Below are positions 10,758-20,240 of a stretch of 64,000 nt of DNA, piece after piece. Under the pieces are notes generated by a model. The model did no database searches. It had not been told where the DNA came from and saw only the letters and a program-made list of their open reading frames with translations. The position numbers and the translations under genes were made by a program. The stretch spans positions 6,758,001 to 6,822,000 of the forward strand of contig NC_087092.1 in assembly GCF_963855985.1 (NCBI RefSeq), read 5' to 3'. The DNA comes from Ostrinia nubilalis. Lineage: Eukaryota > Arthropoda > Insecta > Lepidoptera > Crambidae. Position 1 is the first letter of the stretch. Every line of letters starts with the position of its first letter.

Positions 10758-12837
10758 CTTTAAATCGAACTTGCAAGAAATTACACTGTCAAAACTCAAT
10801 TCTACGTTCTCTCCCAGCAATTTCTGAAACACCAAGCATTTACATTAAAGAATATTAAATTTCATATATCGTATCACAGTGCATATTAATTGCAAACCGA
10901 CTATCCAATTACGGTAAATATACTCGAGTTCTCGCTAACGAAAACGATGTTTAAAAACTGGGCTATTAATTTAGAGCGACCTCTCGGCAAATGCAAAATA
11001 TATTTTCCAGTGGCGTCTACCTCTTCAAGTATCTTAGAAACAAACTGCGTAATTTTCACTGAGATTCAAAAAAGAGAAATATACAGCACTTGTACATCAA
11101 CGCGGGCATCTCATCTGGGTCTCGGAGACGGCTCGCTTCTCAAGAACTTGTTGGGATTGTAAACAAAACGGTGCGCTGTGTTTACGTGCCGTCAGTTCGG
11201 AACAACTGTGAAATTTTAACAAGTTCATGGACGTATTTGGTAGCTTTGTTGAAGGATTGATCAGCTGAGGCTTAGCTACGCATCGGTGATTGGTTGATTA
11301 GGGAGTCATTTCTTGTGACTGCTAACATCTTTATTACTAATGATGATTTAATGATTGCAAATTCATTTGTTGAAGGTACCTAATGAGAAACATGAACATG
11401 GCTTGATCAAATATGCACATCACTATAGGCAATCTCGTAAGCAAGTCCGAGTAACATTGACACCGAATTATCTACGTACGTTTACCTTATGATAATAATG
11501 TCAATTCTTGATATATTTTTTAATATAAATTCGATAATATACATTTTTCGATTGAAATTTTATCAATATAGGGCAGCGAAAACGAAATGCATCATAATGT
11601 ACTGCTACGATTCATGGAACTAAACCTAACAATCAGTCCCAATCAATTGCACTCTCTATTAGCTCTCAATGTATCAATTTAAATCAAGTACCAGTATCAG
11701 TCTCAAAGGATATAGAGACGCGACTTCCCAGTACAAGACTGTTAGCACAGTAGAACCAACACTATACCTAGAACCGCTAAGACAACGCGAGCGTCTGTTC
11801 CTGTGTCAATTATTGCCTCATTACCATATTTGCAAAGGCTTATCTCCAGAACTGGGAGCTTTGAGAGTTGTAACTCGGAGTTAAGTGCGGCAATGTACGT
11901 GGAGCATAGCGAACGGGCTATTTCTGAACGCCACTGTTGGTGAGATTTGGGCCGGCTCTAGCGATCGTCGGATATTTATAGCTACACTTTGACCTACGTG
12001 CGCTCGACGGAAAGTTTTTATGCATTTTCAAAAGTGTCGTTGACTGTGAGTCAATTGAACAGACGTTTAGAGCGGTTAATAAAGACGACTTGTGGTTCTG
12101 ACGTCAGCTGTTAAAGTCCAAATGATAGAAGAGATTACGCTATATTATGTTTTTATGTTAAACAGACACATTAGTCATAGCAATAATCTGTGTAAATAAT
12201 ATTTTTACAGATGTTTTCATAAACAAGAGCGTAAGTAGTAAGTTAAGAGGAGCCTAATGAGCTGTCGACGTTATTGTCTTAATTTCTTAGTTACGACGAT
12301 GGAAAAACGGCTCACTATAAGGGACGAGGCACCTTGTGCAAACACCAAAATTCCAAAAACAAGATAAAGTCTCTACACAACGTTATCAGGGTCCCCGGGT
12401 CTATAATGGGGTTCGCATACAACGAATTTCAAAACAGGTCAACGTTCTCATGATAATGTGGTATAACAGACGTTGATCGATTGTTGGGAAGACCTTAGCT
12501 TAGGTAAACAGTCGCTAGAAACAGAATCACTGCGGAAGGTATATATATAGGTAGGTATATATACCTGCACGTCACCGCGTGACTGATCGCGAGATATCGC
12601 AGGAAGGAGTGGAAAATATGAAACGATGGAATGTTGGCATAAAGGCAAACAGTTAATGGGACAGGTGGGCACATGTGGTCTTTGTACATATCGAAGGCGT
12701 TATTGCGATTACCATTACAAACATTGAAGTGATTTTCGCGGAACTGATAAAATATCTCTCACACTGGTATTGAATATTATGTTTTCAGAGACTCAGTGAA
12801 AGAAAGATTTTTTTAATACTTACGCACAAATACTTAC
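10758..12837. other. Non-coding DNA
   Basis: Nothing identifiable as a gene. A 90-codon plus-strand frame at 10890-11162 and one of 71 codons at 11669-11884 look like chance. A palindromic TA-rich microsatellite (GGTATATATA ... TATATATACC) lies at about 12538-12566. Confidence 0.45.
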
Positions 12838-12952
12838 TTTATTCACAAACATTACTATGAGAGATACCATTAACAGAGCTCTATTCAACGGTGTGCGTTC
12901 GATTTGCTGCTTCACTTAAGCAAGCATCGTTTGTGAATACGGCGTAATATCT
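12838..12952. mobile_element. Degraded copy of TAA-flanked MITE
   Basis: It shares long blocks with 60425-60568: ACAAACATTACTATGAG, ACAGAGCTCTATTCAACG and AAGCAAGCATCGTTTGTGAA. Its left terminus is eroded and the right ends in TACGGCGTAA. It is shorter than the copy at 60.4 kb and lacks a stretch in the middle. Confidence 0.75.
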
Positions 12953-14070
12953 ATGTCTGTATCTGAACATACTGAGTAAATAGTATTTTTTTCAACTCAG
13001 AATAGTTTAAACAACTTTTTCTGTTGTCATTGTACCGGGACGGAACATAGAGGAGACAAGTTCGTCATATTATCACGAAGTGGTGTGACGAAGAGACAAT
13101 AGACAATCGTTGAACTCTGAGCTTGGGTCAGAAGGAAAGACGTTTTAGGGAAATACTTAAGACAACAGTTTATATTTAGTCTCTTGGCTAAATGCTAATG
13201 ACCAGTAAATAGGATTGAAGTGAATGATTTTGATATTCAGATACATAGATCCATTTGATATTATTATGATTATACAGGGTAAAATAAATTATCCCGTTTT
13301 TTGGTTGGTTAAATTGTTCACGTTTAAAAAAAAATCCAACCAAAAGATGTTTTTAATAATCATCCTTAACTCCATGCTCTGAGAATAGGTACTTATTCAA
13401 ACAAAGCATTTAAGGAGCGATTTCTAAATGTATCTTGTCACGTCATATTAATAGCTGTAATAAGTCACACACATAATTTTAAAGTTACTTATACACTGAC
13501 TTGACTTTTATCGGTTGCTAAGCTAGAAACTATGGTTTAAACTTCTAGAAAACCGTTTGCAGATCGAAATAACCAATCCGCAGAGCGCGGGATCAATGGC
13601 CCGAACGCTTCGCCTATTTCTGGATGGACCTATGACCTGCAATGGATTATTTAAAGGCGCACTTAAAAGAAGATTACGCTGATTTAGTTGACACATACGT
13701 AGCATTTAGTTCTAAAATACTATTAAGCAGCACTCAATGTTTATAATGTGCGTTCGTGTGGATTAATTGGTGGATTTTTGGCAAGTCACTCATTTAAGAA
13801 TGGATTAAAAGTTTGTAAAACACGTTTCGTTAAACTTGTTAGTAAAATGTGACATAAATTAATGTCATGTTTAGACAATACAATGTAATATTTGCAAGCA
13901 GGAGAATTTAATGAATGCTGCTGACAACGCCACTCTTGTAGAGGAGTTTTGGGCTGACACTGTGTAGTTTGTTGTCTGCACGATAAGAAAAAAAAATAAC
14001 ATTAAGATATTATTCAAAACGATTTGGTTGTTTAGTTGATTATTCAAACAAACTCCGAGTGAACCTTCGG
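12953..14070. other. Non-coding DNA
   Basis: Nothing recognised except an inverted pair, TTTTGGTTGG/CCAACCAAAA, at about 13299-13345. Confidence 0.45.
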
Positions 14071-14073
14071 CCT

Positions 14074-14786
14074 GAACGACTATAAAATACGAGTATAAAT
14101 TAGGCGAAGGTAGTATCACTCGCACCTCAACAATGAAAGACCTTGGTGTTATCTTTGACCCGGCCCTGACCTTCAACGAGCACATCTCCGATTTGTCCAG
14201 GAATGCTTTCTGTAGCTTGGGTTTCTTACTCCGCAACATGCGCGATCTCAGCAACCCACAAGTTATGAAACTACTTTTCTCAACGCTGGTGAGAAGTAAA
14301 CTAGAGACCAGCGCATGTGTATGGAATCCGCATGAGGCCAAGTACAAGCTAATGCTAGAGAAGGTTCAGAAGGCCTTTTTACGATATCTTTATAAGAGAA
14401 CTTTTGGATATTATCCATTTTTATATCCTACGAAGTTTTTACTTGGTAAGCTGGGCATGTGCTCGTTGGAGGTTAGGCGTCAAAAAGACCAGATGATCAC
14501 GGCATTAAAAATACTGCGTGGCCATACTCAATGTCCCGAGCTCCTAGAACAATTATCGTGTTTATTCGTGCCCAATAATTACACCAGGCATCGCGCCTGT
14601 CGTCGGCACAAGCTGTTCGCCCGGCCACCAAGCCGCACGGTAGCGCACGCTGAGTCCCCACTCTGCCGAATGCACACCGCCCTCAATGCACTCCTGGATG
14701 ACTACCCTCATCGTGACATATTTGCGGACCCTTGGCATAAAATATTGTCAACTTGCCAATCCTTTTGTGAGCAGTGTTCTCTTTAA
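14074..14786 (+). pseudogene. LINE reverse transcriptase, C-terminal remnant
   Basis: Open without a stop from about 14074 to the TAA at 14784-14786. A methionine at 14133 begins the 217-residue part. The signature MKDLGVIFDPALTFNEHIS is the segment just after the reverse-transcriptase palm in Jockey/CR1 elements. It is followed by LVRSKLETSACVWNP and a basic C-terminal region (RHRACRRHKLFARPP). The endonuclease and catalytic palm are absent, so the fragment is inactive. The tail after YTRHRACRR is intact to the stop, which argues for modest age. Confidence 0.88.
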
Positions 14787-14865
14787 TCTTTAAGGTGTTG
14801 TTATTATGTTTGTTGTTACCTAACTATTTAATTACGTAATAAGGTATAAACCTGTGTAATTAAAA

Positions 14866-14899
<34 letters not shown>
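14074..14899 (+). mobile_element. 3' end of a Jockey/CR1-type LINE
   Basis: A 5'-truncated non-LTR element. It holds the C-terminal reverse-transcriptase frame, about 70 bp of 3' untranslated sequence and a (TAAA)n tail at 14861-14899. The tetranucleotide tail without a long poly(A) is typical of CR1/Jockey-group LINEs. The 5' junction is not clear and I could not find a target-site duplication. Confidence 0.82.
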
Positions 14900-14901
<2 letters not shown>

Positions 14902-15544
14902 GTTTCATCAGGTGAGATGCAGGCCAAGAACTTCCTTTCTTTTACAATGGCTGGGCGGAAACTTGCTTTACAGCGCTCCTTGTGGAAGGTTTATGCCAGC
15001 AGCAATTCGAAATTCGCTAACATGGTAATTAGGCTTCAGCTCTATTTCAGGTCACTTAATGATTCCAGCATTATTTCGGACTACTTCTGAAAAATTCAAG
15101 CACGAGCAGTGGCAAACCATAAATAGGTATTACGCTGCATTAACTTCATCTACATTCCAGACGGTTATAAAAACGCAGCCAGTTCCCGAGAAAAATGAAT
15201 TGTCTTCAATAAGTTGCAGATTAAAATTTCTTACAGAATTATGGCACTCTCCAGATATAAAACAGTTGGAAATAGCTAAGGAGCCGATTACGCTACTAAG
15301 TTGTATTTTACAGCTCCGAAACTCACCTACAGTTTTGTAATCTACAGGGAATTCGCCTGCGACTTTGTTTCGTAACTATGAGCTGTAAAATCAAGTGTAC
15401 AATAAACTATTATTGCCTAAATAGTTGTAAAAGCGGTTATTTGATCTAGTTGGCGTTGTAAAGGAGCATTTTGGAAACTCTGATTATATTTTGTTATACA
15501 GCTTTTAGTTTTGAAGATGTTTAGTCTTTTATAAAAGTTACACC
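14900..15544. other. Non-coding DNA
   Basis: A short phrase (CATCAGGTGAGATGCAGGCC, 14907-14926) resembles the CACCTGATG...GAGATGC repeat seen again just downstream at 15545. The 93-codon frame at 15059-15340 matches nothing I know. Confidence 0.4.
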
Positions 15545-15670
15545 CTTGATTGTCTTACTATTTTTTTTTTTTATGCATAACAAGGCAGGTATTTGACCAC
15601 AATCGCACCTGATGTTAAGTGGGATGCAGTCTAGGATGGTACCTACATATCTGCCCTGTAAGTGCTTATA
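15545..15670 (+). repeat. Lepidopteran interspersed repeat fragment
   Basis: It contains AACAAGGCAGGTATTTGACC and CGCACCTGATGTTAAGTG, phrases I recognise from dispersed repeats in moth genomes. The class is unresolved; it may be a LINE or SINE 3' segment. It lies directly upstream of the split Helitron. Confidence 0.5.
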
Positions 15671-15984
15671 TATATTATATTATATATATTATATTTGTAT
15701 AATATTATAAATGCGAAAGTTTGGATGTCTGGATGTCTAGATGTTTGTTACTCTTTCACGCAAAAACTACTGAACGCATTTTGATGAAACTTTACAGTAT
15801 TATTGTTTATAAGGGGGCGTCCATAAATTACGTGAGACTTTTAGGGGGGGGAGGGGGTCAACAAAAACCTCACCAAATCTCACGTGGGGGAGAGGGGGGG
15901 TCTCAGGAAATATCACGTAATTTTTTCCGCAAGAAATAGAGAAATAGAATTTGCCAGAAAACTGGGTTTAAATCTTGAGTAAAA

Positions 15985-16602
15985 AAATTGGCCAAGTGCG
16001 TGTCGTGCCACGCGCAGTGTAGGGTTCTGTAGTTGTTCGTCGTTAACAAAATATTTCAGAAGCAAGCAATTACTTCATCTAAAGTCGCTTTTAATATTTT
16101 CTTCTAAGGAATTTTTATTAGATATGAAATTGTATAATACATGAATTAAATGACTATTACTCTTAAACTAACTGATCTACCCTAACCGTTATAGTTTTCT
16201 TGAAAGTTCATAAAAAGCAGTATTATTATGATTTTTTCCAGATTTTTCAAGCCAACACCAACTAGTTTTTAGAGGGTTACGCCTTGCTCGAACAAAAATT
16301 GGCACTTTAAACTTTAATAGTTTGCAAACGGAACCCTAAATCGAAAAATAGTCTTTGAAACCCCCAAGTCATCCAACGATATCCTACACGATGGTGTAGA
16401 AGATGAAAAAAAATTCATCCCCACTTTACATGTAGGGGAGCTACCCTAAAATTTTATTCTACTGTTTTGTCGGCGTGATTAATATACATACCTCCACAAA
16501 ATTACAGATCTCTAGTGCCAATAGTTTCCAAGCAAAACCTCGGACAGACAGACATATCGAAACTATAAGGGTTCCTTGTCAGGAATACGGGACCCTAAAA
16601 AA
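15985..16602 (+). repeat. Lepidopteran repeat inside the composite element
   Basis: It begins near TTGGCCAAGTGCG, continues with GTAGGGTTCTGTAGTTG, includes GAGGGTTACGCCTTGCTCG and CATCCCCACTTTACATGTAG, and ends GACAGACAGACATATCG ... GGGACCCTAAAAA. These are hallmarks of a high-copy repeat in Lepidoptera with AGGGTTCCGTA-type ends. The transposon class is not settled. Its position makes a third level of nesting. Confidence 0.6.
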
Positions 16603-16880
16603 TTATATTTTCTATGATGATAATGACATTTTATTCTATACCGTCTAAACAAATAAAACTAAAAATGCTTCCTTCTGTATGCGTGAATACTAAAACGCAG
16701 AATAAATGACGAAATTAAGAAAATTATAAAACAAGTTTTCTTTTTAACAAAATCGATTTTGCTAGATTATGTAGAAAGGAAGAATAATTAGACTAGGTAC
16801 TTCTGTAAAAAAAAAATGAGACCCTAGTACTTACTGACCGCTGTCACTACACGTGTTTTTCTGGATCTATTCGTAATCAG

Positions 16881-17073
16881 TGGGCTTAGTGCGACTTTGG
16901 GTTATATCGATCGTCATCCGCTAGCGACTGCGTAAAAATGACATGCATTAAATGTATGATGATTGTACAGCGTCCCTAGCAGATACTTTCAAGAACTAAA
17001 ATCTTAAACTTTATAGATCTTTTTGATGCACTCGTTAGCGACAACGGTAAATGCAAACTCGCACTAAGCACAC
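16881..17073. mobile_element. MITE-like inverted repeat
   Basis: The ends match as inverted copies: TGGGCTTAGTGCGA on the left and TCGCACTAAGCACA on the right, about 193 bp apart. Inner blocks (CGCTAGCGACTGCG and CGTTAGCGACAACG) are also related in inverted orientation. It lies inside the composite element. No clear target duplication. Confidence 0.5.
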
Positions 17074-17337
17074 AAAAAAAAACATTCTCAGTTAAATTAC
17101 TCCAAAACTATTAAATTTCGGTTTTTTTTAAATATCACATGAGATTAGGGGGTGGGGGAGGGGGTCAGGCAAAATCTCACCAAATCTCACAAAGGGGGGC
17201 GGGGGGGTTGAAAAATAGCCAAAATTGTCTCACGTAATTTATGGACGCCCCCTAACCCAGAATAACTTATAGGCTATAATTTATGACGATCTGTGACAGA
17301 CTAAAATTCACGCTAGTGAAGCCGCGGGCAAAAGCTA

Positions 17338-17715
17338 TTAGATTATATTTTACCATAGGCAACTGACACAGCTCAAATCTTATGCTTTAAATAAGTACGA
17401 AATCATATGAGAATGATTCATTATTCAAGACCAAAACGGGAACAATGACATATTTCTGAATTTAGGCGCTCCATGTGGGAATCGAATCTACTATGACTTA
17501 AGGATCGATAGAGCTTTCTGTAACTATTTAACTACTTGTAAAACCGATACCGTTTTAGTGTTGTAATAAATAAAAATCTAAGCGTTGACTTTAACTAAAG
17601 TTTGCATTTCTAAACGCAACTGTAATAAATTGCCTATAATTAGTTAAGTTATTAATAACACCAGAATGTAAATAAACAAATGAACTTATACTTTCTAAAA
17701 ATAAAAGAAAATCGC
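17338..17715. other. Non-coding DNA, nothing recognised
   Basis: AT-rich spacer between the Helitron and the next MITE. Confidence 0.5.
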
Positions 17716-17718
17716 TAA

Positions 17719-17837
17719 GGCTGGGTTGCACCATCTTACTTCAGCTTTATCAAACGTCAAAAATCTGTCAAACTTCATACAAAAAGCTTCGGTTATTGTT
17801 ATGGTTACTGTTAAAGTTAGGTGGTGCAACTCAGCTT
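17719..17837. mobile_element. GGCTGRGTTGCACCA MITE, copy 1
   Basis: Terminal inverted repeats GGCTGGGTTGCACCA (left) and TGGTGCAACTCAGC (right). The interior carries CAAACGTCAAAAATCTGTCA. It is flanked by TAA on the left and TAG on the right. Same family as 18669, 26254 and 39950 in this window; copies 3 and 4 show TAA on both sides, as in PIF/Harbinger elements. Non-coding. Confidence 0.85.
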
Positions 17838-18179
17838 TAGTGTTAGTCGTAAATGTCGTTAAAGCGAGTTCCGTTGGAAAATAATCTGAAATCTTGTTTT
17901 ATTGTACACGTTCATACTAAAGATTTATGCGCGTTGACTAATACATTAATATAATAAAGAGCAGTTATAACACTTACGGTGATTTATTTCATAATAAATT
18001 CCCAACTATTTTACGTTGTTAACGACAGATTTATTAACATGTGTTCGATATTGTTATTTTGGGTATTAAAATAGTTCCATTCGCTTTATTAAAAGATTAG
18101 AAGTGTCTCATAAGACTTGATAAATCACTTCCTAGGGGATTTTTCTCAATCAGATGGTTCAATAGGACCGCGATTTACA

Positions 18180-18320
18180 TCGACGATATCATGATGAGCT
18201 GATACCCTAGTGGCGCACAGTCAAGTAAGGCGTAGATTCAATTCCTGATAGAGCCAATTATAAAAATGTTTTAATGGTATTACTTGGGTACCTGGTCTTA
18301 AATGTTGTTCCTTAAATAGA
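18180..18320 (+). repeat. Possible tRNA-derived SINE fragment
   Basis: AGTGGCGCACAGTC resembles a polymerase III A box and GTAGATTCAATTCCTGA a B box, spaced about 30 bp apart, which is closer than in an intact tRNA. The downstream body (TACTTGGGTACCTGGTCTTA) has the feel of a moth SINE. The assignment is tentative. Confidence 0.3.
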
Positions 18321-18668
18321 GGCCATGGTAAAGGTGGCTCCTTATACATAATTAAGTCATTAAGGAAGTGACTAACAATAAAGGATATCATATGATTGCG
18401 AAGACATTTTAATGTAAAACACGAAAAGAACTTCAAAAGAGCTTCTTCCTGGTCTTCCTTTATTAATCGCCCTACTAATTATAGGATAAGTATGGATAAT
18501 TACGATGTCTGAACCATTTTAACTAACTGCCGTAGCTGACACCGAAGTTGAAGCGAAATAACTCGATATTATAGCGCTGTCAACGATTCAATTTCTAACT
18601 CTCGATTGAACATCTCAATCCATTTTCTATGGTATAAAAATTACGTCACTTTTAAAACTACATACTTT

Positions 18669-18784
18669 GCCTGAGTTGCACCACCTAACTTTGACCGTAA
18701 ATATTACGCTAACCGATTTTTTGTATGGAGTTTGACAGATTTTTGACGTTTGTCAAAGTTAAAGTAAGGTGGTGCAACCCAGCC
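18669..18784. mobile_element. GGCTGRGTTGCACCA MITE, copy 2
   Basis: Left end GCCTGAGTTGCACCACC, right end GGTGGTGCAACCCAGCC. The interior TTTTTGACGTTTGTCAAAGT matches copies 3 and 4. It is in reverse orientation relative to copy 1, judged by the GACGTTTG block. The target duplication is not clear. Confidence 0.85.
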
Positions 18785-19399
18785 ATAGTGCAGCATTTTT
18801 GTTATTGAAATTAAAAGATAAGTATTTTTATAGAGACAAAAGGGCATTATGGGTTGTCGTCATCGGTTGTTATCATACTTAGCTAACGTCATATTAACAT
18901 GAGCAACGCTAGAATTAGTTAATCTCTGAAGCGGTCGCATGAGGCCGCGGTAACAATTTATTTCTATTGTGTCTCGATTCGCGACAGGTACTTGAAGTCC
19001 TTTTTGTTATTGTAATTAAACAAGTAGGTACTAACAAAAGATGGCCTTAGGTCAAAACCATGAAAAAACACGCTTGGACCACCGCAAATTGCTATTTCCT
19101 AAGCCCACACGAGCGAATCACTAAGTGCAGGTTTACACCAATTGCGGTAATAACAGCTGAACTTGGCAAATCATCAGATAGAATACTTGGAAACAACAAT
19201 TCCAAGAACGTCTGAGACAGAAGCAGTCACTGTAAAACGCATTTTCTGAATTGTCAGCTACGAACTTAAACAATTCCAAGTATTTACTTGCAAGTGTTTA
19301 CCTACTATTGACTCCAAGTTGGGAGCAGCAACTTGATCTTAATCTAAAAACTATCTCATCTTAGCTTAGTGGTTGGTATTTAAGATCTACTCGTATTTA
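18785..19399. other. Non-coding DNA, nothing recognised
   Basis: No supported feature. Confidence 0.5.
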
Positions 19400-19496
19400 T
19401 CGTTCGTTCATTCGTTTTAGACAATGACGTCCACTGCTAGACGAAGGCCTACCCCAAGGATTTCCACAATCGGTCCTGAGCTATCCGCATCCATGT
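19400..19496 (-). mobile_element. Degraded RTE 3'-end insertion, 97 bp
   Basis: CGTTCGTTCATTCGTTTTAG followed by ACAATGACGTCCACTGC and CCACAATCGGTCCTGAGC is the RTE 3' end with several substitutions and deletions. Candidate target duplication: TCGTATTTA (19391-19399) and TCGTTTTTA (19497-19505), with one difference. It is older than the copies at 7.2 and 52.8 kb. Confidence 0.8.
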
Positions 19497-19505
19497 TCGT
19501 TTTTA

Positions 19506-20018
19506 CTCTAAAAACAAAACTCCATTTACTCTCATTTAACTTTGTTTAATTATGAAAACACTCGTAAATACAACCCCATGTAAGTTACTGATAATCACAA
19601 CATTGCACATAGTAATCACAAAAGGAACATCAAAAATTTACATTTGATCCATACACCGATGTGTTCAGATTCTTTAAATTTCATAGCACCTAAATAACTA
19701 TGCATGTGATATTTACTTTCATCCCGCTCGCTACCCCGATTCCAATTTAGAATCGATCGATATCACGCCCAAATACTCTATTCAGGGTATTCGGATGTTT
19801 CGTCAAATGCCTGATTCTGCAATTCAACTGCAGCAGATTCAAAGTGTGTGACGAGTGCACGCACTAGCAATTTCGAGTCGTAAAAATGTCGATTGGCTGT
19901 AACCGCTGATGGATTGCAGGGAGAATTTATTAGAATATTAACTATAACGGTAAGACTCTTTGTGCTAGGTGTACACTATAAGATTTTAAACTTTCGCGTT
20001 CCATTTCAATTAAAATAG
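19506..20018. other. Non-coding DNA, nothing recognised
   Basis: No supported feature. Confidence 0.5.
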
Positions 20019-20021
20019 TAA

Positions 20022-20137
20022 TGCCCGTTTTCACCATCAATCCCTAATTTTTAAGTGACCCCTTTGAAAACAAAATTCATGTTATTTGTTACCATAGGGA
20101 TCACTTAAAAATTAGGGTTTGATGGTGAAAACGGGCA
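20022..20137. mobile_element. TAA-flanked MITE, TGCCCGTTTTCACC ends
   Basis: About 116 bp with long terminal inverted repeats: TGCCCGTTTTCACCATCAA on the left, and the same sequence read inward from the right. The matching continues through TTTTTAAGTGA with one mismatch. Flanked by TAA at 20019-20021 and 20138-20140. Likely PIF/Harbinger-type. Only a short unpaired centre remains, so it could fold into one long hairpin. Confidence 0.9.
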
Positions 20138-20170
20138 TAAGACACAGGTTTTAACGCGACGTTTATTAAT

Positions 20171-20211
20171 GAGTTACATTATATTGTCGTGAGTACAATA
20201 TAATGTAACTC
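20171..20211. repeat. Perfect 17-bp fold-back palindrome, 7-nt loop
   Basis: GAGTTACATTATATTGT at 20171-20187 is exactly reverse-complemented at 20195-20211 around CGTGAGT. It lies beside TTGACGTTTCGGCTTCGATG (about 20217-20240), part of another dispersed moth repeat. Confidence 0.88.
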
Positions 20212-20240
20212 ACGCTTGACGTTTCGGCTTCGATGCTGCA

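Larger units (their letters stand above)
15813..17252. mobile_element. 1.44-kb TAA-flanked composite DNA transposon
   Basis: Inserted into the Helitron with a 3-bp TAA duplication (15810-15812 and 17253-17255). It has a perfect 26-bp terminal inverted repeat beginning GGGGGCGTCCATAAATTACG. TAA duplication and G/C-rich ends suggest the PIF/Harbinger superfamily, but without a transposase the assignment is inference. Each end carries the same subterminal block in direct orientation: a G-rich run, CTCACCAAATCTCAC, then a second G-rich run. The element therefore looks like two ~120-bp MITEs (15813-15930 and 17131-17252) enclosing unrelated DNA. No coding capacity. Confidence 0.85.
15697..17337 (+). 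mobile_element. Helitron/Lep1-like element, split by an insertion
   Basis: The left part (15697-15812) starts TATAATATTATAAATGCGAA and runs through ATTTTGATGAAACTTTACAG. The right part (17253-17337) continues with AACCCAGAATAAC, CTGTGACAGACTAAAATTCA and ends GCCGCGGGCAAAAGCTA. Joined, the two halves follow the unbroken copy at 34671-34857 (opposite strand). The 3' terminus has decayed from the usual CTAG. It is non-autonomous, with no Rep/helicase. Confidence 0.85.

Noticed and set aside
14861..14899. TAAA run as an independent microsatellite
   Set aside because: It immediately follows a LINE 3' end and is its tail.
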